Shown in pieces: positions 35,169-47,428 of a stretch of 64,000 nucleotides of DNA. The stretch is from NCBI GenBank assembly GCA_016648135.1, contig JADDOH010024908.1:62001-126000 (forward strand). Direction: 5' to 3'. This stretch comes from Agrypnia vestita (Eukaryota > Arthropoda > Insecta > Trichoptera > Phryganeidae). A program made the translations under genes and the position numbers. The notes beneath the pieces are model-generated. The model was not told the origin of the DNA, made no database searches, and worked only from the letters and a program-made list of their open reading frames with translations. Each line of letters starts with the position of its first letter. Within the stretch, counting starts at the first letter, position 1.

Positions 35169-36553
35169 ATTTTGCTTTGCTTTGTTTGGAATGGTATGGA
35201 CTTATAATCCACCTCTATTCTCAGAATAACACCGTTATGATATTCCAAGACAAAATAGACGGGATGATGTACGCGAAAAGCTTCTATGAGAAATGTCATG
35301 ACATCAATCATCACGTCAAAATAAATTATTGCGTACAACGTTATACGAGTATGATAGCGGTCAAGTCACGATTGTTAAAATAAAGCAAACCAATAAGAAT
35401 AGCTATATTATAACTTATTATAGCTATATTATAGCCGATTATAACTTCTCCATTTCTCATTACTGAGGATCGTAACACCTGCTGATTGATGTCTTTGACG
35501 ATTGACTGAGGCAACAGTAAGGGCGTTTTCTAAATAAAATAGGTTTCGTTTCAGAGAATTTGTACAGTAAAATGCGCAACAAGTTATTTATGTACGAGTA
35601 CGGGCTATATACAGAGTTATTTGGAAAACATTAGTAATCTCGCAAGACTTTATTCCTGCTTTGATTATGAGTCGAAAATGTTGAAGCAGACATGAATATA
35701 ACATATTAATGGACATATTAAAAGTTTGTATTTTTTTTTATTTTCTTTATTTACATTTAAAAGTTTGTATTTTTTTTTATATTTCTGACTTATTTTTTAC
35801 AAAAGTTTGAACTATCATTACAGTCACTTCTATCGATTACGAAAAATTCATTCGTTTCAATTAAGTTAAATAAAATGATAAAAACTCTGCAGAAATTCCA
35901 ATTGGAATTGGAAGGTTTTTATTATTTTATTTGATTGGAAAAAAGGGAATGAATTTTTCACGTACGATATAAGTTACTGCAATGATTGATAGTCCAACAT
36001 TTTACGAAAAATAAGTCGGAAATATTTTTTTTAAAATATGCAAAATTTGATGTCGCATATGCCCATAACTATTGTTATGTCATGGTTGCTAAAACTTTTT
36101 CGACTCGTAATTAAAGCAAGAATAAAGTCTTTCGAGATTATTAATGTTTTCCAAATAACCCTGTACACAGCCTGTACTCGTACATAAATAACTTGTTGCG
36201 CATTTTACTGTCCAAATTCGTAGAAATGATACCTATTTTATTTAGAAAACGCCCTTACTGTTGCCTCAGTCAATCGTCAAAGACATCAGTCAGCAGGTGT
36301 TACGATCCTCAGTAATGAGGAATGGAGATGGTCGGGTCTATTCTTATTGGTTTGCTTTACCTTAGCAATCGTGACTTGACCGCTATTATATAACGTTATA
36401 CAATTCGTTAATTTTAACATGATGACAGATGTCATGACATTTCTCATACTCCTAAAAGCTTTACGCGTACATTACCCCATCTAGAACATCATTACGATGT
36501 TATTCTGAGAACGGGGGTGGATTATAAGCCCATACCGTTACACAAAGCAAAAT
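35169..36553. repeat. Nested 1.4-kb palindrome, outer arms around a foldback MITE
   Basis: The outer arms (35169-35610 and 36167-36553) are inverted copies: ACTTATAATCCACCTCTATT against the complement of GGGGGTGGATTATAAGCC, GACGATTGACTGAGGCAACA against TGTTGCCTCAGTCAATCGTC, and ACAAGTTATTTATGTACGAG against CTCGTACATAAATAACTTGT. The centre is a complete type-B foldback MITE (35611-36166). Left-arm extras, such as the duplicated TATAGCTATATTATA near 35400-35440, show some divergence. No coding capacity. Part of the arm belongs to dispersed family 3. Confidence 0.85.
35611..36166. mobile_element. Foldback MITE family 1, end type B, central in the big palindrome
   Basis: Left ACAGAGTTATTTGGAAAACA then GCAAGACTTTATTCCTGC; right complement ends TTTCCAAATAACCCTGTACA. 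About 20 T-rich bases are duplicated near 35725-35780 (AAAGTTTGTATTTTTTTT twice). The interior otherwise matches the copy at 29044. Confidence 0.8.
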
Positions 36554-38477
36554 AGCTCGATGAGCTCGTGGTACGCAAGAAGTCCAGGAAGTCCGGCTCC
36601 TATTAGCATTTTATTCTGAAAATTATTACAACCTTCTAAATTTAGCAACTTCGTCTACCGTTGATTAAGCTCCCGTTTAAAATAGATGCTGCTCGTAATA
36701 AGCAATTCACTGCTCCGCTGACTGTTCTGAACCCCATTTTACCACGAAACTTTTTACATCTGACTTTCTACATTGACGAACTCACTTTGATTTCCTGTGA
36801 CAAATTGTGTATTTCCAGTGCGCGGTGCATGCTGACTGCTGGTGGCAGCGACCCAACTTGATATTGATTTTTATATTATTTATTTATCTGACACCGGGAA
36901 AACCCGTAAAACGTTTATTTCAATTTCCGATTCCTCTTTGATTTCGAAAGAAATGTTTAAAGAATACCATTTGAAATAAGTGGAACACGCGTAGTATTCC
37001 TATTTTTGTGTGTTTCTATTACGTACAAATGTCTCATCTTTTAATAGCTCTTATCCTCAACCGATGTGGAGAAGTGATTTAATTAATCATGTCTAACCAA
37101 AGTGTAAACGAGCCATTTGGGAACGCTACAAATTTTTCTAATTTCACATTTCATAGATATGATAGATATATGTACCACCATCGAGAAAAACCTATGACCA
37201 CTCGATTCGTACAAAGGAGTTTATAACGGGATAACTTACAATGCATTTTCACAGTTATAAGTATGTGACGTACGTAAGTAGACGCTACGGCCAATAATAC
37301 ATTAGGAACGACATGAAAGAGCTCGACTTACAATATGTCAGAATATACAAAATTTTTGTTATAAATTAGATCATCTTCGAAAATTTCCATATACAAAACA
37401 TTATTTGGCAATTAAGATATCAAATTTTAATCAAATGAAGGCATCCCTATACAAAGTGTCTATGTAGTACAACAGGTCACAAAGTGATTTTATTTTAAAA
37501 TGGTCTATATAACAGTATGCACTATGTGCGGTATATTATTTTTCATGACTTCAAATCAATCTTGCAGAAATTCAATCTCAAAAGGTGGTTAACGTGGAAA
37601 ATGGATCTATATTCATCTGGTAGTATCAAATAAAGATTCCGGCAGTTAGATATGTTACTGGGATTGCTTAACAACATGAATAAACTAAAAAAACGCAAAA
37701 TTAGTGTCCACAATTGGCAAGTGAATATTTGAAAATTAAAAAAACAGAAATCCTGGTTATTTACTTCACTGTTTTTTTTCCTTCTTGTAAAATTTTGTTT
37801 TTGGATATAGACCCTTTTTAAAGGGACGCCTTTAAATTTTATGTTTTAATAGACCATTGTGAATGTTTCTAAGTTCTGAAGTGACGAATTGTGAATGTTC
37901 CCGCTTCCCGAAAGGATTAGCGCTTCTGTCGTATTTTTCAGTCGAAATTAACAAATTTAAGAATAATATTTTTTCTTTTGGTATATTTAAATCAAGTGAA
38001 GGAAACGTGAATGTGCAAAATTATTTGATATTTCTTATCATTAATTATTTTGTCGTCTTAAATAACGTACTATTTAAAAGTTATACGAGGATATGCATTG
38101 TAGGATATATTTGTATACATTACTGGACACAAACTCTGACCTAGTTCTAGACCGACCATGAAATTTAATGATATTTTAGCCGGGTTTATGATTTCATTAT
38201 TTTAAATGCTTGAACATAAGATATACTTTTTTTATATTTTTATTTTAATGATAATAAAATCATCTTAATATCAATATATATTTTATCAAAAACCCTCATT
38301 GGTGTTTTGGATACTGCAATGTAGAGGAAAGGGAGCAAGAATTTTTTTTTTTTTTTCAAATATATATTTTTAACAACCTGTCTAAAAATATTATTTTTGA
38401 AGGTATTCTGTTTTCTTTGAATCTTATTATTTTATGTATGTGTAGAACACAATTACTGGATTTCGTCCACAAAATTA
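36554..38477. other. Gene-free AT-rich stretch
   Basis: No gene recognised. Open frames of 66 and 93 codons (36661, 37863) have no domain signature. A run of about 18 T lies at 38342-38359. Confidence 0.4.
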
Positions 38478-38620
38478 TTAAGATAAATTATAGCAGTCTC
38501 ACAGGGACGAAGCTATTTATATGGATATCTATGGAAGCCTTTATATGGTGGCCACGGGGCTTTTTTTCTATATTTGATGACTTTAGTCATCACTTTACAC
38601 AATACAACGTTCGTATTAAG
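38478..38620 (+). repeat. Dispersed repeat family 4, distant copy
   Basis: GATAAATTATAGCAGTCTCA, CAGGGACGAAGCTATTTATA and CACTTTACACAATACAACGT follow the order of the copies near 26 kb. Plus strand like all the others. Confidence 0.7.
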
Positions 38621-39290
38621 CTGTAGTTTTAGCAAAAAGATTCGAAAACTTTACTATAAATTACTCTCCATACAGAAATAATGTAAATCGTGTACCAAGG
38701 GGCTTGGCTATACGTGTAGTTCTTTTGAAATAATCACCTTGCTTTTATACACGAACTAAAAACTAATTACTCGGTTCATTCGCTTGCAGACGATTCTGAT
38801 CGTATACTCCTCTTCGAATAATAGTTATTTTCCTATCAAGCAACAGTTGATGTCGAATTAAACTTGAATTTTCTCCTCTTCTGTTTCATCAATGTATCTC
38901 TTTTATGAATTTATTAAGTTTATTTTGTATTCAAAGACGTCCGCTTTGATTGTGACTGTGTAGGTCTTTGAAAAGAGAAGCTGCTTGCCTAGCAATAATA
39001 CCGCGGATCTGAGGGTTACAAAGGCTTTTCCGACCGAGAAGAGTCGCAGACTGGGGTCTTCGATAATCCTGCTCAATCGAGAAGGAATTCTCGCAATAAT
39101 TCACAATGAAAATGTTTTATCGGAATCATTTCAGCGGTATCGGTTCTCTTTTGCCGCTCGCCTAGAAATACCTAACAAACATTCATAAAGTTTTATCTGG
39201 AGCTCAACGTTTTAGTTTCAGTCGTAAAACTTATCGCAAAATCAGAATATTACGATTTTACACGTTTTACATTTGCCTTTTTAATATTTA

Positions 39291-39775
39291 CTTGCTGTGC
39301 CCGCGCGGCTTCGCACGCCTAGATTTTTAGAACACTGTTTGGATCGTCATATTTGCGAACCTTCTAGAACAAATTTATCGAATTTACAGGAACCTTCTAG
39401 ACACACCGACGCATTCCGCCACTCAGTTTAGAACCTTATAGAACTTTCGGGAATTTTCTAGAATCTTCTTCCAGAACTTTCTAGAGCAGGTTTTTCCGAA
39501 ACTTTCTAGACTCACCGTCACAGGCGCGCCTATTTTGAAACAATCTAAAGCATTTGCGGCCTTCCCATAACAAAACATTGCGCTAGAAAGCACATTTTCG
39601 TCACCCACTCCCACCCAAGCACAGCCACCCCCACCAAAATCGCATATTTTCGATGTGACACCAAGGGCTATCCACCGCCATAACCACCGGTGGGTGGTGG
39701 TGGCTGGTTGTGGAGAAAACTTGGCGGATAGGGAAACACGGGTTTCTTTTTATATCTATATATTGATTTATCAAA
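39291..39775 (-). mobile_element. Non-autonomous Helitron copy (minus strand)
   Basis: The reverse complement is homologous to 55340-55817 over almost 480 bp: AAACCCGTGTTTCCCTATCC, ACCACCCACCGGTGGTTATG, GGAAGGCCGCAAATGCTT, AATAGGCGCGCC, several AGAAAGTTCTGGAA-like units, and a 3' end GCGAAGCCGCGCGGGCACAG. Here the terminal CTAG is mutated (CAAG). It has no Rep/helicase frame. Repeats of TTCTAGAA/TTCCAGAA occupy the inner part. The 5' end is uncertain. Confidence 0.7.
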
Positions 39776-40190
39776 AAAGAAAACGGCTTGCTGTTGATAC
39801 TGTTGCAGTCGGGTTTCGGTACTAAAATTTGGGTCAAATCGTAAAATCCGTTGGTTTGATCTGGGAATTATTTACGCGATGTGAACTCGGCTTTGGACGT
39901 TGTAATCCACGACATGCTTCGTGATCCACCTCGCGAACAGTATCGACTGCCGAGGACAGCACTCCGCCCCGTTGTACGCCGTTCCCCGTTCGTCCCCGTG
40001 AAGTTGCTCCTATTAACAATAGGCCGTTCGATTTCCATAACTGGGTCACGGACGCCACCGACGTTAGAGCTAAACGGCAGACAGGTTTTCAGGCACCAGT
40101 TCGATTTTCCATCAGCGTTTGCTTTTCAGGGATTCGACAAATCAAAATTAAGTCGCGTGTGCGCTCCCGAGTTCCGTTCTTCATATCTCT
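39776..40190. other. Moderately GC-rich stretch with a 125-codon plus frame, unassigned
   Basis: The frame 39881-40258 runs on into the TTAA MITE at 40195, so its 3' end is not natural coding DNA. Its upstream part (about 100 residues, with RTALRPVVRRSPFVPVKLL) has no recognised domain and an arginine/proline bias. I do not call a gene. Confidence 0.35.
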
Positions 40191-40194
40191 TTAA

Positions 40195-40659
40195 GGCGGG
40201 ATTCTACTTTGGGCGCTCGAAAAAGGCTTTATTTATGATTTTTTTTATGAGATTATGAATAAAGATATTGATATAGGTTTTATCAGGCTTAAGAAATTTA
40301 CTCTTGAAATACTCTAAAAAAATTATTATATATGTTATGCACTTTTAACATACAAAATCACCATTTGAATACAACGCCTTGATTAATTATGAGGTGGGTC
40401 TGCGCTGGTGTTGAAATTTAAAAATGGAACAGCGGAAACAGAAAAATTTTGAATTTTTAGGTTTAATGTATCGCTAGTAACTGACTTAACTAGATTTTTT
40501 AATGTACATGCAAAAATAACAAAATGGTAGCGAAAAAAAATGCATATTTTTCACTGCTTTTTACCAAAAAAAATCAAAATTTTTAATAAACCCTACATCA
40601 ATATCTCATAAAAATAGTAAAAGTATCCTTTTTTCGAGCGCCCAAAGTAGAATCCTGCC
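40195..40659. mobile_element. TTAA-flanked MITE, first of an abutting pair
   Basis: TTAA (40191-40194), GGCGGGATTCTACTTTGGGC then GCTCGAAAAA at the left; TTTTTCGAGCGCCCAAAGTA, GAATCCTGCC and TTAA (40660-40663) at the right. Inverted ends of about 30 bp, AT-rich 465-bp interior without a frame. Confidence 0.85.
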
Positions 40660-40663
40660 TTAA

Positions 40664-41275
40664 GAGGCCCCAGTACACGATTTTCGTATTTGCTCTCGAT
40701 TTTGCTAAATTTAACGTAAACCTATTCAATCATTTTGCAAAACCCATAGCTAAACAGGCTTTTAATCAATTTTATTATGATAGATCCATTTACTCTTGAA
40801 GCATTTCCTCATAAAAATATGAACAAATATATTGTTATAATATCAAAAAATTATAATCCCGAAACACTATTTTAGTTTTCATGAAATAGAGTTTTCTTTG
40901 GTACACTAATCTCGTATATTTTCAAATAAAGACCATATAATTTATTTACAAATTGATTTTATAAAGTGAGTTTTGTTTATAAAGTGATTTTATAAAGTGA
41001 GTTTTGAAAAAGAAGTGGTGCTATTCAGACATTAATATTTTTCGATAAGTTGTTAAATATATAGTTTAAAAAAAATAAAAAAATTAAACCTTTTTTTACC
41101 TATATTGCAGTATCCATAAAACCATTAAAACATCAATTATTTTAATTAAATAGATCTATCATAATAAAATTGATTAAAAGCCTGTTTAGCTATGGGTTTT
41201 GCAAAATGATTTAATAGGTTTACGTTAAATTTAGCAAAATCGAGAGCAAATACGAAAATCGTGTACTGGGGCCTC
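40664..41275. mobile_element. TTAA-flanked MITE, second of an abutting pair
   Basis: TTAA (40660-40663, shared with the previous element), GAGGCCCCAGTACACGATTT to about 40793; the right arm is the near-perfect complement from 41151, ending AAATCGTGTACTGGGGCCTC and TTAA (41276-41279). Inverted ends of about 125 bp, total 612 bp. An internal duplication of TTTATAAAGTGAGTTTTG is at 40960-41010. Different ends from the first element, so two families. Confidence 0.85.
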
Positions 41276-41279
41276 TTAA

Positions 41280-44200
41280 ACGCTATTGCTAAAATCACAA
41301 CATTCAGGGAAATTTCACTCACGCAATTCAATTTCAGTGATTAATTCCTGTTGTGTTGTATTATGTATGTAATATGTAATAAGTGTTGTACAACATTTTG
41401 CTACCACAAAACAAATTTAAGACAAAAAGTTTTCAAAATACGAACTATTTAAGAAGAAAAAAGAAAAAAGAAGAAAAATAAATCCTTGAATTTGGACAGC
41501 GATGTATTGTACATTGCCTACATGTTTCAAATGGTTTCTGTTTATTAAAAACAATAGTTTGTTTGTAAAATAGTTTTGGCATATTGTGGATATATGCTTT
41601 ATCCGTTTACCCAAGCTTAATTAGTATTATTTAGTGTTATCGTTTTTTGTTCACGTACCTAACCGAGAGGACGAATTTGAAAATTTTTTGATTTTGAAAA
41701 TTTGAAAAGTTTTTGACTAAACGTCAAATACTTCAAAATTTTCGAACGGAAATAATCAACGAAGCAGTTAAAAGATCATTAAAACAGTGTCTACCGATTC
41801 TAAACTGTGCCTAATCGATGAACCAAACGGAAATAGTCGTTATTTGATTACATTCTGTTCATCTTTTGTATATTTCGTGTATATAATTGCGATTACATTG
41901 TGTCCTTCTTTTGTAAAAATACATGTTTTATTAATTATTTGACTGAACTATTGACTGAAAATGTAATAAGTTCCCAAAAAAATTGTTATTTTCAATATTT
42001 AAAACATTTATGAATTACCAAGTGAGAATACATAAATAGAGAATAGTCTGGAACGCATTACGTAGAGATATTGTATATTTGATGGGGTTTGCGCTCGTGC
42101 CGCCGATATCGCTGCCAAAATTATCAAATCTACAAAGCACATCTGGACTCAAATTGAGTCAATTTATTAAGATAATGAAGCGACCTTCTTATCTTAGCAT
42201 CCATCGTAAATGTAATGTGTCTCCTACTTTCAATTTCATATTTTAGGATATAATATCTTGACTCCGACAAATTATGAGTCTGATTAGAGTGAAAACGTAC
42301 TGTTAACGCCGGCTTATTTCAGCACTATTAGTAGATTGTCTCGTTTTTAGAAAATGGCAAGCTCAATCTGATCGCGTGACTGCTCGTACATATGGAAATG
42401 CCTTCCATAAATCTTTCATCGATTCTGTCTCGCAGTTCGTCCCGGATTACTTCCATTATAGAAATGCTAAAGAAATAAATCTATACCTCAGCATTTTACA
42501 TATTATAACTCTTTGTATTGATCATGTCAGTGCTATTTGTATCATATAATTTATTGTCATTAATTATTACGTGTCATTTGATATATTTGTTAATAAATAT
42601 GTACTCACCGAGCCACCAGATACCAAATCCATCTAAAAAAGTCAATAAAAGCTGTTTATAGGAAGAATTTTAGCGGAACGTCATAACATTTAGTATTAAT
42701 AAAGAAAGCATCGTATTCGACATCCGTAAACTACTCATTTTCAGACTGTGGGCTCGTTCCCATTCCTTTATTTCTACATTTATATTTTAAGAGTCCCAAA
42801 TATAGTTAAAATATAAAAACATATCTCCGAAAAATATTGTTACGGGAAACTATATTTAGAAATCGATCACAAAATAACTTTGGGGCCTGTGAATGACAAA
42901 CTCACGAAAACGACTAATTAAGATTCCACTGCAAACTGCAACATATAAATGTTAACTACCACTACTAGCAATAAGAAAACACATGTCCAGGCAGTCCGCG
43001 TACACAGATAAACAATATAGAATAAGAAGAAGAAAAAATAAGGCAGAAAAAAGGAAGGGTGGAAACTAGCTACCCCAACGGAACCTCCTTAACGAAGTTT
43101 TCTTAGTGATTTTCCTTGAAAGTGGCAATGCCGTATTCGTCCAAATTCAGTTTAATTATTTTAGGATCTCTATAACAATTATCTCACCTCATTTGAAAAT
43201 TATCCAACACTAAAAACACAATCCACTTTCATAATTTCCGTATTACCGTGTACGTCTCCGAATTAATGAATATAATTCAATTACAAAATTAAAATGAAAA
43301 TCCTGACCCTACGGTAACAATGTCGGGGAGTGTCCCGTATTCACGTAACGAATCACGGGATACAGCTATAGCTACCATGGCCTTATAATACAAACTTGTA
43401 CTATATGGACGTGGTACAAAGTTGTAGAGGTCGTTTGGTATGGATCGGGAAACTACATACATGTGTATGTATTAGAAATACTCGCTGAAAATTAATTATC
43501 TCCATTCGCGATAACCTTTACCTAAACTATCCATTAAAATTATTTATTCAGGTTGTGATGAACTCATTACGGGATATTTTTATCACAACTACTTTTTAAA
43601 ATAGCTGTACCATTTGCTGAATGAAATAATTCCAGAAAAATTATCTTTTGATCGTGAAATTGTTCCACGCGTTCTATATTATTATTATTTATTCAAATGT
43701 TACGGCGAAATCTATGTAACATATTTCAATTTTATATCGCATTAGTAGATCCATGTTTGTACTATAATTTATTTTCGGGGTTTCGTTTTTTCACGATTTC
43801 AGATTATATATTATCGTATATATTTATATGAAACCATATTTTATCACCCTTTTTATTCTATGATTAGCATAATTTTAGGAATAGATGTTTTTCTTTCCGT
43901 ACCTGTGTATTTTTATTAAAATAGCGGATTCTTTCATTATAATATATAACTTTTACATTTTTCTTCATTTAAATTCGGTTGTCAAAATATTCAATGCCTT
44001 TATTATTTTCGACTTTATAATTTGGTTGATGTCAATCTGTAAGGATACTTTTCTTGTTCCATGGTACAGACTTTTCTTAAAATGTGGACGGTATATTTAT
44101 TTTATCGTTCAGACCAGTTTAAACACAAGCCCGGTAGAAACGTTATTAATGTTACGCATTTGCCAGTCTGCATACGCAGAATCCAATTATAATATATTTT

Positions 44201-44987
44201 TGTTCTGATTGCTCAGTTACCAAATGCAAATTGAACTAATTATAGTAAAGTCTTTCATCAAAATCTGTCTGCCTGAAATACTGATATTTTGCCCATCTGC
44301 CAAATTCATGACTGCGTTTCAGGGTCACCCTGTCTTACAAACGTAATGGATTTCCCGGCTTCTGGAAGTAAACAGACGCCGAAATATTTTCGTTTTGGTT
44401 TAGTGGGCTTTTTGGCTCCAGGCCAGCTAACTCAAACATAAAGCCAACACAGATGTCAACAAGTGGACGCAGATGTTGCCGACAAATGTGGGCCACGTTG
44501 TCAAAGAGCTCAATGTGTGTATGTTTCTTCGTTATATCGGACATAATTTTGCACAGGTTTATTATAAATGGAGTGTTAGACGATTTGAAAACATTTCTCT
44601 CTATGTTATTATTGTACTTGATTTAGGACCAAGCGCTATTCTGTACTATTATATCTTGTATAATTTTGCTCTCGCAATTAAGTACTACGTACTGTTATAA
44701 TTCTTATTGATTTAATTATAAATTACAACCGATAATTTTTTAATTTGCATAATGTCTTGCACCAAGAAGCGGACTTGTTTACTAGTTGCGGTTAGCAAGT
44801 AATGTCATTATTCGTGACTTCATTTAATTTTAATTCACGGTTGGCGCCCTTACATTTTACAACATAACATTAATGTTAAATTTAACGTTCGTGGCTCATC
44901 GTATTTGGGCCGTTTGGGACACTCGTAGCCTCAGCTACAGGGCCTAACACGTTTGTTAGTCAATTTTAGTACATTTACAAATTCACC
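41280..44987. other. Gene-free AT-rich stretch
   Basis: No protein, RNA gene or repeat relative recognised in 3.7 kb. Frames up to 107 codons (43885-44208) are hydrophobic F/I-rich translations of AT-rich DNA and are rejected. Confidence 0.4.
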
Positions 44988-44991
44988 TTAA

Positions 44992-45903
44992 GGGGGGGTA
45001 AGGTTAATTCGTACAAAAAAGGCATGTTTTTGTGAATTTTTTGTAACGACATAGTTAAAATCTCTTTATTAAAACCAATGGTACATTAAAGTATGACATT
45101 TGAAGAATATTGTGTAAAATTTTCAAGAAGAAATATTAAAAAATACGGCAATGGCAGCAATTATTCGGACGTGTCTCGGAAAATAGTAGAATTGCGGTGT
45201 CCATCATAACTTGGTGCTAGATCATCTGAAATCAAAAAATCAAAGTTCATTCGTTAGATAATAGGTTTTCCCAGGTAACGCTGGGAGGGTTTTTTGAAAT
45301 TTCAATTTTTCAATTTTTTGGAACACTTTGAAGGGAAAAAGGCGATTTTTTGCGAAAAATATCGACTAATTTGTTATTAAAAAATAAAAATTAATGATAT
45401 ATTTGAAAAAAAGTCTCCAGCGTTACCTAGTAAATTATGTACAGAAATAGTGTTCAAAATTTCAAAAGGATCGGTGCAGTAGTTTTGAAGTTATGATGGA
45501 CACCGACTTTGAAAACGTGAGATGTGGGGAAAACGCTTTAAAGTTTTGCACACTGTAAAATTCAAAATAAAACTCAACACTTATTTTATACTTACACATA
45601 ATCGTCGATGCCATGTTCACACAGCAAAGAGCTTTCATCATCAGCATCTTTTTGTCCTTGTCTACGCAAAAGTCTTCCAATACAACAGCACGTCCGGTAG
45701 TCCTCAGGTGAGCGCGTCTCTTAGCTGCCCGAGCAGGTATAGAAAATCAGTCTGAGTATCGCTCAAATGTTCATAATTTCGTCAATTTTGCTCCGATTGA
45801 CTTTAAATTTTTACACAATATTCTTGCGATGTTAGACATTCATTTAAAAAATTTAAAATAAAATGCAAAAAAAATTTAAAAACCTTACCCCCCCCCCCCC
45901 CCC
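44992..45903. mobile_element. Larger TTAA-flanked element with poly-G/C ends
   Basis: TTAA (44988-44991) then GGGGGGGTAAGGTTAATTCG; right AAACCTTACC, a run of about 16 C, then TTAA (45904-45907). Subterminal sequences are imperfectly inverted (AGAATATTGTGTAAAATTTT against TTTTTACACAATATTCTTGC; GGTGTCCATCATAACTT against GTTATGATGGACACC). 912 bp, no transposase frame; the frames at 45462-45755 overlap on both strands and have no signature. Non-autonomous piggyBac-like element by its target site. Confidence 0.75.
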
Positions 45904-46377
45904 TTAAGGATACAAATACTAAGAACTCCGATTTTATAAGGTCTGGTCATACATTTAATAACTGTAATGTAATATTCTCCTTGGTTAAGTTTTGATCTCA
46001 TTTATCCACTTCTGTATCTTCCAATAACTTCAAATAAAGTTTAAAAAATAATTTGTACGACTCAACTAAAATAACCTAACCTAAAAATTCATTTTGCTAC
46101 TTTTATGTCGAGACAAAAATGGTACAATGTTTGAATTTGTTGAACTCAACTAAATAAAAAAAATATGTAAAGGTATCATTACCAGCTGTGAAATCTATGT
46201 ACTAGCACAGTCCCATCAAATATATGGAAGGTCTTCTGATTTGGAACTTTCAAAGATTTAATTACATATGAATTTTCTACAGTTTTGATTATTTATGAAA
46301 AACTAACTTTCAACAATAAATTAATAATTAAACAAGGCTACCACCTGTATTATTATTTATTTATAATTAAATAATTC

Positions 46378-46832
46378 TTGTCAGTAGCATGTACCCACCT
46401 ACAGAGAAATAGATATTCCAAAATTAAAAAGCTGCTCTCAAATTTAAATTGGATTAATATAAAACAAGGATTAAAATTAAATACAATGATATTCATTCAC
46501 AAAATATTATACGACAAAATTCCAAAATATTTTCAAAATAAGATCAAATATAACACAGAGATACACAGACATAATACAAGAAACGCAAACAAAATAAGTA
46601 TTCCAAATAGAAAAAAGACAAACACACAAGCCTGACAGAAGGTGTGAGGAAGCTGAGCAGAATCGATATCTTCAAACAAGAATGTAACGAAAACGGCACA
46701 TAACAATGGAAAATGTATGAAGAGAAATATAATTTAATAAGTGTACACACACATATATAATGTTTATAATATTAGCTAATGATAAACAATTATCTATCAT
46801 TAACTAAATAAAGATATATAAATAAAAAATAA
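46378..46832 (+). pseudogene. LINE 3' end (RT C-terminus plus tail)
   Basis: Plus frame 46378-46635 reads NRYSKIKKLLSNLNWINIKQ, then LNTMIFIHKILYDKIPKYFQ and HRHNTRNANKISIPNRKK: the conserved LxWLxIxxR..LNTLIFIYKI....P.Y and HNTRN blocks at the C-terminus of Jockey/CR1-type RT. After the stop come about 200 bp of UTR-like DNA ending ATAAAGATATATAAATAAAA. The catalytic part is missing. The same class as 8105-8808, covering the adjacent segment. Confidence 0.8.
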
Positions 46833-46859
46833 TAATTAAGAAAATCTGCACATTGTTGC

Positions 46860-47180
46860 TAATTCGCCCACCCGCCGCTAGGTTTAAATTCGTGGTACCT
46901 ATATTTATTGTCGCGAGTTGACTTTGGATGAGCGTTACTAAGGGATTGAGGCCTGCACGGTGACCCGCATGTCCGTCCACGCGACGCGAAGACCGCGGCC
47001 GGATGGACCAAAATGGTTTTTGTGCCGAATATTCTAACCATATCGAATATACACCGATCCGTTATGGACGCCGGAAGCACCGCTGTAAAAGGCGATGTCG
47101 GTTTTTATCAACGTGTTATCTAGATAATAGTCGCCGCTGACGATAAACCGACAACGAGCGTATTCGCCGTTATTTTAACA
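46860..47180. promoter_or_regulatory. GC-richer single-copy block, possible regulatory element
   Basis: About 300 bp without repeat relatives and with higher G+C, CpG-containing motifs and no good frame (73-codon minus frame without signature). Could be an enhancer or an unrecognised exon. Confidence 0.25.
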
Positions 47181-47428
47181 ATTAGATTGCCAATCGCTTT
47201 TCCATGTGGAAAATGCAACAAATAATAAATTTACTATAATATTTTCTTTGATCGGTTCTGTATTCTCTCTGAGGGAATATTACGAGTGGAATATTGCCGC
47301 CCACGGAAACACAAAGAGGACAGGATTAGTCGTGGCTCTTTTCTAAAAGCTCCGCTGCGAATATCTTTGTCAGCCTGAAGAAAAATACATTTACATATTA
47401 CTTGCATTTTCACGAACACATCTGTTTA

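Noticed and set aside
39881..40258. 125-codon plus-strand frame
   Set aside because: Runs into the TTAA MITE at its 3' end and has no domain; judged chance.
43885..44208. 107-codon hydrophobic plus frame
   Set aside because: F/I/Y-rich translation expected from AT-rich DNA; no signal peptide plus mature-domain pattern.
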